A DNA stretch of 64,000 bases. It comes from Cohnella herbarum. Lineage in GTDB: Bacteria; Bacillota; Bacilli; Paenibacillales; Paenibacillaceae. Below the pieces are notes generated by a model. It did no database searches. It was not told where the DNA came from and saw nothing but the letters and a program-made list of their open reading frames with translations. The DNA lies in assembly GCF_012849095.1 (NCBI RefSeq), contig NZ_CP051680.1, positions 310,001 to 374,000 of the forward strand, read 5' to 3'. The translations under genes and the position numbers were made by a program. Positions 18,456-27,055 of the stretch are shown here, one piece after another (within the stretch, counting starts at the first letter, position 1; every line of letters starts with the position of its first letter).

Positions 18456-18881
18456 CTATTTGTCAGCGGCTTTCAAGGGAGAAAACTGATCTATCAAAGC
18501 GTAAACTAAACCGAAGAAGCTGAATATTACGATTGAAGTACTGATCTGCAAGTCGTAACCTCGAACAAAATAATCGTCATACAAGAAACGGAAAATAAAC
18601 ATCCCGCATAGGCCACCAAGGAGCGTATAGAAGGCGATGCGAATAGTAGGCGACTTCACCCATTTTCTAATTAGCCAAGTCAGCGGCAGTAAGGTAACGG
18701 GGTAGAGAAAGCTGGTTGTCAGAAAGATCATACCTATGAATATGATCCCGATGTTTTGAAGTCCGTAATATTCGGTTGTCGTAATTTTATTGCCTTCCAA
18801 TATCTCCAAACCAAGCACGGAGAGATTGAACAAAATGGCAAACGAAACCCACATCGTTAAACAGTACCTGAATTTGTACAA
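18456..18881 (-). CDS. Small membrane protein of unknown function
   Basis: A 141-residue product with four hydrophobic segments (starting MWVSFAILFNLSVLGL; then IGIIFIGMIFLTTSFLYPV; FYTLLGGLCGMFIFRFLY; STSIVIFSFFGLVYAL). I do not recognise a family. The start used is a TTG; the ATG ten codons further in is also possible. It is isolated, with the TetR gene on one side and the repeat arrays on the other. Confidence 0.65.
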   Translation of the reverse strand: MYKFRYCLTMWVSFAILFNLSVLGLEILEGNKITTTEYYGLQNIGIIFIGMIFLTTSFLYPVTLLPLTWLIRKWVKSPTIRIAFYTLLGGLCGMFIFRFLYDDYFVRGYDLQISTSIVIFSFFGLVYALIDQFSPLKAADK

Positions 18882-18981
18882 GCCAGTATCACCCGCATTC
18901 GTTTATTACTACTTCAGACGTAACCGGGTTGGAAAAGTTTTAAGGTTTCGAAAATATTAGTAACTATTCTCGCAGGATTAA

Positions 18982-19202
18982 CTCGGATTTCGACCAATTA
19001 GACCGTTACCAACGGCTTGTAGCACAAAGATCCTCGGATTTCGACCAATTAGACCGCTACCAACGGCATGTAGCACACAGATCCTCGGATTTCGACCAAT
19101 TAGACCGCTGTCAACGGCTTGCAGCACACAGTTCCTCGGATTTCGACCAATTAGACCGCTACCAACGGTTTGTAGTACACTGTTCCTCGGATTTCGACCA
19201 AT
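18982..19202. repeat. Tandem repeat array A, 51-bp unit, 4.3 copies
   Basis: Units start at 18982, 19033, 19084, 19135 and 19186, exactly 51 bases apart. Each begins CTCGGATTTCGACCAATTAG and continues with ACCG, a variable CAACGG segment and GTAGCACAC. Divergence between units is a few bases, and the last copy breaks off after ACCAATT. No gene is apparent in the array. Confidence 0.95.
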
Positions 19203-19283
19203 TCACTGAAAGTAATCTACATCCACCATTCAATTCTTCACGCTGAACAATAAAGTATTGTGAGTACTCAAACCCTGTCAGTT

Positions 19284-19415
19284 GGCTCCCGGAGCAAAAT
19301 AGTGGTGCCCAGCACCCTTATTTCTCCAGAAAGGCACTCCCGGAACGAAATAGAGTTGCCCAGCACCCTTATTTCTCCAGAAACCCGCTCCCGGAGCAAA
19401 ATAGAGGTGCCCAGC
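19284..19415. repeat. Tandem repeat array B, left part (51-bp unit)
   Basis: The landmark CAGCACCC occurs at 19310 and 19361, and CAGC at 19412, 51 bases apart. Each unit contains GCTCCCGGAGC (near-palindrome), AAAATAG and a GGTGC-CCA-GCACC hairpin followed by CTTATTT. The third unit is interrupted at 19415 by the IS3-family element and resumes at 20845. Confidence 0.93.
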
Positions 19416-19509
19416 GGTTAGACCCCCTAAATCCGGAGTATTACTGATGAAATACGTTGCTGTCGTAAAAATACTTGGTTTACTAGCGTTTTCCTCAGGA
19501 TTTCGATTC

Positions 19510-20649
19510 TTAAACGGCTCGAGTGTACTTTTCTAAAGAATCAGTCGTTTGCTCCACCCACTTCATGAAAGCCGTTGGGGACCGTTTTCCCAGGCTTCTG
19601 TGCATGCGGCGGTTGTTGTAAAAATCAATGTAATTCCGTACAGCTTCGTGTGCCTCCTGAAAAGATTCAAAGCTCTCTTTTCCAAGCAGATCTCGCTCAA
19701 GGGTGGCATGAAAGGACTCGATGTATGCATTCATATTAGGTGTCTTTGGAGGAATGCGCTCATGCATAATTCCCTCTGCTTCGCATAACTCTCCAAACGC
19801 CTTGCTGATAAATTGGGGGCCGTTATCGGTGCGAATGATCGGCTTGCTCTCTTCGGGCTTTAGACGTGACTGTAACGCCTTTTTCACAGCTTCGCATACG
19901 TGTTTGGCTTCGCAATTCGTACCGATATGGATGCCGACGATACTGCGATCGTAAACGTCGATCATATCTGCGATGTAGAAAAACTGATCATACCCCGCAA
20001 CGTATCCATACTTAATATCGAGCTGCCAGACTTGGTTGGAACCTGTTATCGTGTGATTGCGTGCTAGGCGCCTTGGATAGTGAACCTTCTTACGTCGTTG
20101 CGGATGAAGAATACCGAGCTTCTTACAGAGGCGGTACACTTTTTTCTTATTGATGATGAGTTGGCGCTGTACGTGTAAGCATTCTGTTAACAACAGATAG
20201 CCGTAGCTATGCTCTTCGCCAGACACCAGCTCCATTAACCACTCTTCAATCTGTGCATTACTTATTACGTTTCCGCAAACCGTTAGAGAATGCTTAGTTA
20301 CAGGGCGTCCTCGGAGTGGCATTTTTGTTTCTGTAGTTGTATCCTCACGTGATGCTTTCTTTCGTTCGTAGTACGTCGAAGACGCGGCCCCCACAATGCT
20401 TAAGATGTTAGCTACTGTATGTCCCTGCTCAATGAACGTCTGGGCAACGTCGAGTTTGTCATTGAGGCAGGGTTCGTCTTTTTTACGAGTTCGCGCAGCA
20501 CCTCGATCTCTAACTCTTTTTGCCCTAACGCCTTTAATGCACGCTCGTACTTTTCTTCCAGATCTGCAAGTCGCTTGGACTCCATAACTCGTTCGTCGAT
20601 CGTTGGCAATGAATCTGCCCCAAACGTCTCTTGATATTCCACTACCCAT
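19510..20649 (-). CDS. IS3-family transposase OrfB (DDE integrase domain)
   Basis: The frame holds the catalytic domain: DIKYGYVAGYD with the first Asp, RTDNGPQF with the second, and the Glu in the helix before the C-terminal YIDFYNNRRMHRSLGKRSP motif. This is an rve-type DDE transposase. True synthesis is probably as an OrfAB fusion by -1 frameshift at AAAAAAG (20484-20478), giving ELVKK joined to DEPCLNDKLDVAQTF and about 420 residues in total. The upstream part of the open frame, before about 20478, is not the natural N-terminus. No internal stop or deletion is visible, so the element may be active. Confidence 0.9.
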   Translation of the reverse strand: MGSGISRDVWGRFIANDRRTSYGVQATCRSGRKVRACIKGVRAKRVRDRGAARTRKKDEPCLNDKLDVAQTFIEQGHTVANILSIVGAASSTYYERKKASREDTTTETKMPLRGRPVTKHSLTVCGNVISNAQIEEWLMELVSGEEHSYGYLLLTECLHVQRQLIINKKKVYRLCKKLGILHPQRRKKVHYPRRLARNHTITGSNQVWQLDIKYGYVAGYDQFFYIADMIDVYDRSIVGIHIGTNCEAKHVCEAVKKALQSRLKPEESKPIIRTDNGPQFISKAFGELCEAEGIMHERIPPKTPNMNAYIESFHATLERDLLGKESFESFQEAHEAVRNYIDFYNNRRMHRSLGKRSPTAFMKWVEQTTDSLEKYTRAV

Positions 20650-20771
20650 GCTCTAATTGTTTTCGGAGTCACGTCATACTTTCTGGCCAGCACGCCTGCT
20701 TTCATTCCCGCAAGAGCCTCTTGTGCTGCTTTGTAACGTACTTCCTTAAAGGCATTATTTCGCTGTCTCAT
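20412..20771 (-). CDS. IS3-family transposase OrfA (HTH)
   Basis: A 119-residue frame with an N-terminal helix-turn-helix (AGVLARKYDVTPKTIRAWV) and a leucine-zipper-like helix (LADLEEKYERALKALGQKEL), the usual OrfA layout of IS3 elements. It supplies DNA binding for the terminal repeats and, by frameshift at the A6G run, the N-terminus of the OrfAB transposase. Past that run the 23 or so C-terminal residues are specific to the unshifted product. Confidence 0.88.
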   Translation of the reverse strand: MRQRNNAFKEVRYKAAQEALAGMKAGVLARKYDVTPKTIRAWVVEYQETFGADSLPTIDERVMESKRLADLEEKYERALKALGQKELEIEVLRELVKKTNPASMTNSTLPRRSLSRDIQ

Positions 20772-20844
20772 TTCCGCTCGCCCCCCTAATGAAATACTAC
20801 CTTATTTCCCTAGCCATTCTCCAATTCATTTAGGGGGCTTAATA

Positions 20845-21281
20845 GCCCAGCACCCTTATTTCTCCAAAAAGGCACTCCCGGAGCAAAATAGCGGTGCTCA
20901 GCACCCTTATTTCTCCAGAAACCCGCTCCCGGAGCAAAATAGCGGTGCCCAGCACCCTTATTTCTCCAGAAACCCGCTCCCGGAGCAAAATAGCGGGTGC
21001 TCAGCACCCTTATTTCTCCAGAAACCCGCTCCCGGAGCAAAATAGCGGTGCCCAGCACCCTTATTTCGCCAGAAACCTGCTCCCGGAGCAAAATAGTGGT
21101 GCCCAGCACCCTTATTTCTCCAGAAACCTGCTCCCGGAGCAAAATAGCGGTGCCCAGCACCCTTATTTCTCCAGAAACCCGCTCCCGGAGCAAAATAGAG
21201 GTGCCCAGCACCCTTATTTCGCCAGAAACCTACTCCCGGAGCAAAATAGTGGTGCCCAGCACCCTTATTCCCCAGAACCCT
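20845..21281. repeat. Tandem repeat array B, right part (51-bp unit, about 9 copies)
   Basis: CAGCACCC landmarks fall at 20848, 20899, 20950, 21002, 21053, 21104, 21155, 21206 and 21257: every step is 51 bases except one of 52. The unit is the same as in the left part. Because 51 is a multiple of three, long frames stay open across it on both strands (repeating ISPETRSRSKI or REQVSGEIRVLG), but these are side effects of the repeat and not genes. Units differ at a few positions (CTCC/CGCC, TAGCGG/TAGTGG). Confidence 0.94.
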
Positions 21282-21450
21282 GCGTCCCGCCGGATGCAGT
21301 TTCGCAAGCGATTGCCCTCCAAGTAAAGGAGGGTTATTTACATTTCGCCAAATAGCATCCTGATCTTCCCCTTCCACCCATTATCTTCGGAAATTGGCAT
21401 AATTTACGGGGAATTGGAGCAAAACAAGGAGCAAAGGGAGGAGGGAAATC

Positions 21451-22968
21451 GTGAAAGGTGCGATATCGGAACAATCTCAATTGAGCGATGCCGCGATGAA
21501 AGCAAAATTGTCGGGCAATCTCGAGGAAAACGTTCGGGTGCTGGGAACGATTTTCTTCGGCTGCGAAGACGTCATCACTCACGATTTCAGCGTCGATGGG
21601 CAACGGAAGGCAGTGACGGTGTACCTGAAGGGGATGATTAACACCGAGCTGCTGGATCGGCAGGTGCTTAGTATTCTTAAGAGTGCCGATTCTTCGACCT
21701 TCGAATCCTTACAAGTAGCCCGGGAGAAATTGTCCGTGTCCGACAGCAGACAAATCGGCACGATCGAACAATTCGTACGGGAGGTCATGGGGGCTAGTCC
21801 CGTGATCATGATCGACTCTCTCGAAGGGGCAATCGTCGTCGGATTGACCCAATACGATAAGCGGTCCATCGAGGAGCCCCAAGCAGAGTCCGTCGTTCGC
21901 GGTTCCCGCGACGGGTTCATTGAATCGATGACCGTGAATACGTCTCTCATCCGCCGGAGATTAAGAACGCCCGCTTTGAAATTCGTGTCCTTCAAGGTAG
22001 GCCGATATTCGGAGACAACGGTTAGAATCGGATATATTGATGGAATCGCCAAGCCGGAAGTCATCGCGGAAGTGTCGGACAAAATATCGCAAATCGATAT
22101 CGACGGAGTACCCGAGAGTGCGACGATCGAGGAATGGATCGAAGATGACAATTACTCTCCGTTTCCGCAATTGCAGTCGACGGAACGTCCGGACGTAGCG
22201 AGCTCCGCGCTTCTTGAAGGTCGGGTAGTGATCTTGACGGATAATACGCCGATCGTGCTGATCGCGCCCACGACTTTCTGGTCGTTGATGCAATCTTCGG
22301 AAGATTACTACGAGAGATTCCTTATCGGCACCCTCATCCGGTGGCTCCGCTACCTTTTTTTCGTCGTCGCATTGCTGGCTCCATCCGTCTATGTCGCCAT
22401 CCTGACTTTTCATCACGAAATGGTGCCGACGACGCTGCTTCTTCGCATCGCGAAATCGAGAGAGGAAATTCCTTTCCCGGCATGGATGGAAGCCTTCATT
22501 ATGGAAATTACTTTCGAGGCTTTGCGCGAAGCCGGGGTTCGGTTGCCGAAGCAGATCGGCTCCGCGGTCAGCATCGTGGGAGCTCTCGTTATCGGTCAGG
22601 CTGCAATACAAGCCGGAATCGTGTCGGCTCCGATGGTTATGATCGTTGCGATTACAGGTATTTCCTCGTTTATGCTTCCGCAATACTCGATGAGCGTCTC
22701 GCTCAGGATGCTTAGATTCCCGATTATGATTTTGTCCGCGATCGTGGGTTTGTACGGACTTATTATTTGCGTAATCGTCATCATCAGCCACCTGTGCATC
22801 CTTCGGTCTTTCGGAGTTCCTTATTTGTCTCCTATCGCTCCGATCACGGCGAACGGATTGAAGGATACTCTTATTCGTGCACCGCTGAAGAAAATGAAGC
22901 GCCGACCGGCCTTCTTCGCGAAAGGGGACTTGATCCGCAATGGGAGGCGATCCGACGATCCGACTTAA
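21451..22968 (+). CDS. Spore germination protein, GerA family (A subunit)
   Basis: The 505-residue protein has the soluble N-terminal domain and C-terminal membrane helices of germinant receptor A subunits. Visible family motifs include GTIFFGCEDVITHDF, MIDSLEGAIVVGLTQYDKRSIEEP, RGSRDGFIES and APTTFWSLMQSSEDYYERFL, followed by helices from about residue 290. It is a component of the inner-membrane receptor of spores that senses germinants. The GTG start follows GGGAGGAGGG. The gene opens an A-C-B operon; expression in the forespore under sigma G is expected from family knowledge, but I could not identify the promoter with confidence. Confidence 0.94.
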   Translation: MKGAISEQSQLSDAAMKAKLSGNLEENVRVLGTIFFGCEDVITHDFSVDGQRKAVTVYLKGMINTELLDRQVLSILKSADSSTFESLQVAREKLSVSDSRQIGTIEQFVREVMGASPVIMIDSLEGAIVVGLTQYDKRSIEEPQAESVVRGSRDGFIESMTVNTSLIRRRLRTPALKFVSFKVGRYSETTVRIGYIDGIAKPEVIAEVSDKISQIDIDGVPESATIEEWIEDDNYSPFPQLQSTERPDVASSALLEGRVVILTDNTPIVLIAPTTFWSLMQSSEDYYERFLIGTLIRWLRYLFFVVALLAPSVYVAILTFHHEMVPTTLLLRIAKSREEIPFPAWMEAFIMEITFEALREAGVRLPKQIGSAVSIVGALVIGQAAIQAGIVSAPMVMIVAITGISSFMLPQYSMSVSLRMLRFPIMILSAIVGLYGLIICVIVIISHLCILRSFGVPYLSPIAPITANGLKDTLIRAPLKKMKRRPAFFAKGDLIRNGRRSDDPT

Positions 22969-24124
22969 AGAAAAACGGGCAACGATCCGGATGATCCTAC
23001 TCATTCTGATGGTTGTGCCGCTATCGGGATGCTGGGATCAGGACGAAGTTAGCCATGTCGGCTTCATCATCTCGGCCGGTATCGATTCAACCTCTAATGA
23101 CAAAGTTGATTTGACTGTCCAAGTGTTCATTCCTAATCCGACTTCTGGCGGAACTAGCGAAGGCGGAGGAGAAGGCCGGGTATTCACCTACACGAAGAGA
23201 GGAGATTCCATGCCGGAAGCGCTGTCGTCTTTGCAGAAGAGACTTCCGCGAACGTTGTCTTGGGACCACACCAAGCTAATTATTATCGGGGAGCAGCTTG
23301 CTGCGCGAGGAATGAGGGACGAGATCGACTTTCTTTTCAGGGATGTCGAGCCGAGGGAGCAAGCGAATTTTCTAGTCTGCAAGGGCACGGCAATGAAGTT
23401 GCTGCAATCGTTGGACGATCCTAATACTTACGACACGATCATCCGGATCGCCGACATGCCTTCCGTAGGGACATACAACATGAATTATGTCGAGGAGTCG
23501 ATCGCCGGAGAGTCCGATGCGTTCATATTACCCGTTGCCGACACGATTGAGCTTATGATGAGTAAATCCCCGAAGACGGTGCTTACGATAAAGGGAGTGG
23601 CGGTCATCAAGGACGTCAAGCTTGCGGGCTGGATGAGCGAGCAGGACAGTTCGGGGCTTCACTTGGGTTTTCAATGGTTGCATCAGACGAGTATCGGCCA
23701 TAATTTATCGGTTACCGTCAAGAAAGACGGGGGGAAGATCACGGCTAAGCTAGTGAGAAGAAAATTGCAATTGTCTCCAAGTATTCGGAATGGGAAATGG
23801 TCCATGAAGGTGAAACTGAAGGTAGACGCCGATATCGTTCAGAATTCGTCCTCCATCGATCTATTGAGCTCGAAAGACTCGCTGCGGGCTCTTCAAGGCG
23901 TCTTCGAAGACGAGATTAAGCAAATGCTGCAGCGGACGCTTGATGAGGTGCAGACGCGAATGGATGCGGACGTCGTCGGCTTTGCGAGGTCGTTCCATAA
24001 GAAGCATCCTCACCAGTGGAAGAAAGTAGAGAGAGAATGGGATTCCGTGTTTAGAACCATCGAAGTCAAGCTGGAGGTCATATGCAATCTCCGCAAGTCG
24101 GGTATTTCCAACGTCAAGATATAG
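22940..24124 (+). CDS. Spore germination lipoprotein, GerC family (C subunit)
   Basis: A 394-residue lipoprotein with lipobox VPLSGC, then WDQDEVSHVGFIISAGID, the usual GerC start after the acylated cysteine. Later it has FTYTKRGDSMPEAL, QKRLPRTLSWDHTKLIIIGE, and the C-terminal KAFG-like region (HKKHPHQWKKVEREWDSVF). It is anchored outside the inner spore membrane and works with the A and B subunits. It overlaps the end of the A-subunit gene by 29 bases, a sign of coupled expression. The ATG at 22940 has a distant AAAGGGG upstream. Confidence 0.93.
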   Translation: MGGDPTIRLKEKRATIRMILLILMVVPLSGCWDQDEVSHVGFIISAGIDSTSNDKVDLTVQVFIPNPTSGGTSEGGGEGRVFTYTKRGDSMPEALSSLQKRLPRTLSWDHTKLIIIGEQLAARGMRDEIDFLFRDVEPREQANFLVCKGTAMKLLQSLDDPNTYDTIIRIADMPSVGTYNMNYVEESIAGESDAFILPVADTIELMMSKSPKTVLTIKGVAVIKDVKLAGWMSEQDSSGLHLGFQWLHQTSIGHNLSVTVKKDGGKITAKLVRRKLQLSPSIRNGKWSMKVKLKVDADIVQNSSSIDLLSSKDSLRALQGVFEDEIKQMLQRTLDEVQTRMDADVVGFARSFHKKHPHQWKKVEREWDSVFRTIEVKLEVICNLRKSGISNVKI

Positions 24125-24164
24125 GAACGCAGTATCGAACACAAGGAGGCTAAGAGATAACAAG

Positions 24165-25277
24165 ATGATCGACATGACGCTCACAAGCCGACAAATATTC
24201 TGGATGATGATCAGCATGCAGATCATTATGACGCTACTATTAACGACGGCTCCTGCCTTCCAAACGGCGAAGCAGGATGCGTGGATATCCGCACTGATCG
24301 GAACCGGGATCGGATGCGGAATCGCTTATGTATGCGCAAAGCTGAATTTAATGTTTCCGGGCAAAACGCTCATTGAATACAGTCGGGTCCTCGTCGGGAA
24401 ATGGCTCGGGGGGCTCGTCGCATCCCTGTATTTGATCTTTTGGATTTCCTTGTTCGGGCTTATATTGCAACAGTTCAAGATGTTCATTCTCGCAACGATA
24501 TTGCCGTTCACGCCTCCTTATATCATCGTACTTCTCCTGATAGGAGTTGTTCTTTATCTGACGCTACACGGGGTGGGAGCGATTGCCCGCTGCTGCGAAG
24601 TGATGGGGCCGATCATCGTTTTCGGGGTTCTCGCTCCCGTTCTATTCGCCATCAATCGGGTCGATTTCGATCAACTTCTCCCTGTTTTTGTGGACAGCGG
24701 GGCGTTCGCCATCTTTAAGGGGGCACTTCCGACAGCGACGTTCCTCGGGGATTGTATCCTAATGACGGTACTTCTATCCTTCGTCGGAACGAAACGCAAA
24801 GTCGTGCGCCATGCCGTCATCGGCGTACTCGTCTCTGGCATGTTCACGGTTCTATCCGTGTTCGCTTGTCTCCTCATCTTCGGTTATCACGTCACTCAGG
24901 GATATCCTTATCCGTTTCTGATCGTCGTGCGTTCGATATCTCTCAGCGGCGTAATCGAGAATCTAGATGCCTTTCTCATCGCCGTATGGATCATGAGCGT
25001 GTTCGTGAAGTTGGCGCTTTACTTGTTCGTGTCGAGCTACGGAACCGCTCAATTGATCGGAATCAAGAGCTGGGTGAAACTCGTTTGGCCGATCGCGGCG
25101 ATAGGCACGATTATGGCGTTGATCCCCCTCAACTACGTAGAATCGTCGATTATCATTCCCACTAAGCTGTTTGTTCCGTATACGCTTCCGACATTGATGT
25201 CCGGATTACCGTTGGCGATGTTCATTATTGCTATAATTAGACGTAAGAAGACGGGCGCGGCTTCGGCGGGAAAATGA
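24165..25277 (+). CDS. Spore germination protein, GerB family (B subunit, amino-acid permease-like)
   Basis: A polytopic membrane protein of 370 residues with about ten helices, starting MIDMTLTSRQIFWMMISMQI. Family features are TAPAFQTAKQDAWISALIGT and GKTLIEYSRVLVGKWLGG, in the APC-type spore permease family. It is the membrane-embedded, ligand-sensing subunit of the germinant receptor. It lies 40 bases after the C subunit, with AAGGAGG some 16 bases upstream of the ATG, a little far. It completes the receptor operon. Confidence 0.93.
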   Translation: MIDMTLTSRQIFWMMISMQIIMTLLLTTAPAFQTAKQDAWISALIGTGIGCGIAYVCAKLNLMFPGKTLIEYSRVLVGKWLGGLVASLYLIFWISLFGLILQQFKMFILATILPFTPPYIIVLLLIGVVLYLTLHGVGAIARCCEVMGPIIVFGVLAPVLFAINRVDFDQLLPVFVDSGAFAIFKGALPTATFLGDCILMTVLLSFVGTKRKVVRHAVIGVLVSGMFTVLSVFACLLIFGYHVTQGYPYPFLIVVRSISLSGVIENLDAFLIAVWIMSVFVKLALYLFVSSYGTAQLIGIKSWVKLVWPIAAIGTIMALIPLNYVESSIIIPTKLFVPYTLPTLMSGLPLAMFIIAIIRRKKTGAASAGK

Positions 25278-25354
25278 TATAATGGACTTCGTGATCGGTA
25301 ACAATCGTCGAATCGAGCAGGGCGTCCTGTTTTCGCTGAAAGGAGTAATCAACA

Positions 25355-25516
25355 TTGAGCAATCGTTCCAATTTTCCCGTTATCGCGCTTGTCGGGGGTC
25401 TGATGTGCATGGGGTTATCCATCGCTTTAACTTCGCTAGCGTTAACAATCGTCTTCTCCGTTGCGGGATTTGCCGGGATCGCTCTCGGAATTCGCGGTAT
25501 AATACGGATGAAATAA
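25355..25516 (+). CDS. Small membrane protein after the ger operon (53 aa)
   Basis: A TTG start preceded by AAAGGAG opens a 53-residue frame ending in a stop at 25516. The product is SNRSNFPVIALVGGLMCMG, then a second hydrophobic stretch (IVFSVAGFAGIALGIRGII) ending RMK. Two hydrophobic segments separated by a short turn predict a helical hairpin in the membrane. A terminator follows within 35 bases. It may be the last gene of the germination operon; small extra proteins near ger operons are known, but I do not recognise this one. Confidence 0.55.
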   Translation: MSNRSNFPVIALVGGLMCMGLSIALTSLALTIVFSVAGFAGIALGIRGIIRMK

Positions 25517-25548
25517 TGACGAACGATCTATCCTATCCTCGTAAATCG

Positions 25549-25580
25549 GAGTCTACCTGCTGAGGTAGTCTCTTTTATTT
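25549..25580 (+). terminator. Terminator after the ger operon
   Basis: GAGTCTACCT and AGGTAGTCTC pair around a GCTG loop (one T-T mismatch), followed by TTTTATTTTC. Confidence 0.8.
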
Positions 25581-25769
25581 TCGGAAACCAGCGGTAATTT
25601 TCCATAATTTTGCTCGTCTAAAAATAAATTATCACCCCTCGTAAATCCCGGAATCCCTTGATTTTATGCGGAAATTGTCGGTTTGTGCCCAACAGTCTTT
25701 CATTATTCTTTCATTCGGAATCTTTAAAATTGATCTATTAACGATGAGTGCAGAAGGAGATGAACGCTC

Positions 25770-27014
25770 GTGCCGAATGCCGTCAAAGTTCGTAAAGAGG
25801 ATGAAGGTGCAACCCGCAGCGGTTCCCGTTCGGGGGAGAGCATCGAACAAGAGGAACAATCGGAGGAGCAGGCCGGAGAGCGACCCGATAAAGCCGCGAT
25901 TATGAAAAGATTGAAAGCCCAAGGGGCCGTTCGCGTCTTTCCGGGGATGGATGCGGAATCCGCGACGGAAGCTCCGGTAGAAGCACCGAAGGCACCGGAA
26001 GCGACGGCGGCTTCGGCTTCGGCGGAGACTCGATCGACGGCGCCCTCCAGCGAAGTCGCGGCGACGGAAAGCGAATCCGAGCAATCCGGCGGCATCGACA
26101 AAGGATTTCACGAGCGCGTTCAACGGGAAACGGATGCGGCCAACAACCCCAAATGGTACGATCTCCCTCAACACGTCAGCAATGCCCGTCATGGCAAATG
26201 GGATTTATCCCAAAGCCGCGAGCGCAGTGGTAACCGGCGGCAGGACGAGAATCTCGAAGAGGATGTAAGGACGAACCAGATTGAAAAGCGGATGATGCCG
26301 GGGATGTTCGACGTCAGTCAAAAGGCGAAAAATGCGGTAAACGATGTGGTGCAAAATCCGGGACAGACGGCCGCGGGCATGATTCCGCTCGTTGGCAAAG
26401 GTATCAAGCAAAAGATGGCCGAGAAGTTCGACGTGAAAGAACGCGATTTGCTTAAAGGGATCGCGGCAACGTCAACGAATGAAGCGATTCAGACGAGGGC
26501 GGCATCCCAAGCGAAAGCGGTCGGCACTAAGATCACCGCAGGCCGGGTCAAGGCGGGAATCGGCACGGTGACCGGGATCGCGGGAGACTTAATACCGGGT
26601 GCGGGACAAGTTGCCGGAGCCGTCGGTTCGGCTGCCGGAATGATCGGCGATCTGGCAACGTCAAGCGAACAGACGCAGGTGAAGAAAACTCGGGCAAGGG
26701 AAGAAGCTCGCAAGGTGATGGGCAAGAAAGAATTCGCGGGCTATGAGAATATCGACGAGTTCATCGGTCTGGAGAAGCAAAGACATGCCCTTGTCGCCGC
26801 GGGCAAAGGAAAAGCAGGAGCGGGCGCGCCGACCGTGGACAGCGAGGAGCAAGTTCAGCGGTTGACGGCGCACGCTCGGGGAGAAACGGCGCACCACGAA
26901 CATTACAAGCGGCGAGCGAAAGAAGTGGAACAGGAAAGAGCCGCAGCCGCCAAGCCCAAGGAAGAAGGCACAGGCATGTTGTCCAGAGTCAAAAGGTTTT
27001 TCGGCCGCTCCTAA
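25770..27014 (+). CDS. Low-complexity protein paired with an eCIS-like AAA ATPase
   Basis: The GTG start follows AGAAGGAGATG. The first 110 residues are disordered (rich in E, A, S and P), then a soluble region (NNPKWYDLPQHVSNARHGKW), and about residues 255-300 form a glycine/alanine-rich hydrophobic stretch (IAGDLIPGAGQVAGAVGSAA) flanked by charged helices. The C-terminus is strongly charged and coiled-coil-like (HHEHYKRRAKEVEQERAAAA). There is no signal peptide. It ends 41 bases before the AAA ATPase gene and is probably co-transcribed. The layout resembles cargo or accessory proteins of extracellular contractile injection systems, where a disordered N-terminus and a hydrophobic membrane-active segment occur; that comparison is inference. 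Confidence 0.7.
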   Translation: MPNAVKVRKEDEGATRSGSRSGESIEQEEQSEEQAGERPDKAAIMKRLKAQGAVRVFPGMDAESATEAPVEAPKAPEATAASASAETRSTAPSSEVAATESESEQSGGIDKGFHERVQRETDAANNPKWYDLPQHVSNARHGKWDLSQSRERSGNRRQDENLEEDVRTNQIEKRMMPGMFDVSQKAKNAVNDVVQNPGQTAAGMIPLVGKGIKQKMAEKFDVKERDLLKGIAATSTNEAIQTRAASQAKAVGTKITAGRVKAGIGTVTGIAGDLIPGAGQVAGAVGSAAGMIGDLATSSEQTQVKKTRAREEARKVMGKKEFAGYENIDEFIGLEKQRHALVAAGKGKAGAGAPTVDSEEQVQRLTAHARGETAHHEHYKRRAKEVEQERAAAAKPKEEGTGMLSRVKRFFGRS

Positions 27015-27055
27015 TCGTGGCCGGCTGTTCGTGTATGGATTGAGGAGGGGAAACG

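Larger units (their letters stand above)
19418..20842 (-). mobile_element. IS3-family insertion sequence inside repeat array B
   Basis: Imperfect terminal inverted repeats are TTAGACCCCCTAAAT at 19418 and, on the opposite strand, TTAAGCCCCCTAAAT ending at 20842. The element is about 1.43 kb, the normal size for IS3, and carries orfA and orfB on the minus strand with an AAAAAAG slippery site at 20484-20478. GCCCAGC lies on both sides (19409-19415 and 20845-20851). Removing the element with one copy restores a standard 51-bp unit, so this is where it inserted. Exact ends are uncertain by two or three bases. Confidence 0.88.

Noticed and set aside
20810..21377. Long open frames on both strands with repeating ISPETRSRSKI or REQVSGEIRVLG peptides
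   Set aside because: They arise because the tandem unit is 51 bp (17 codons) without stops in several frames. No ribosome binding site or independent evidence supports translation.
21961..23004. Minus-strand frame of 347 codons opposite the GerA-family gene
   Set aside because: Arg/His/Asp-rich antisense translation without motifs; the plus strand encodes clear Ger proteins.
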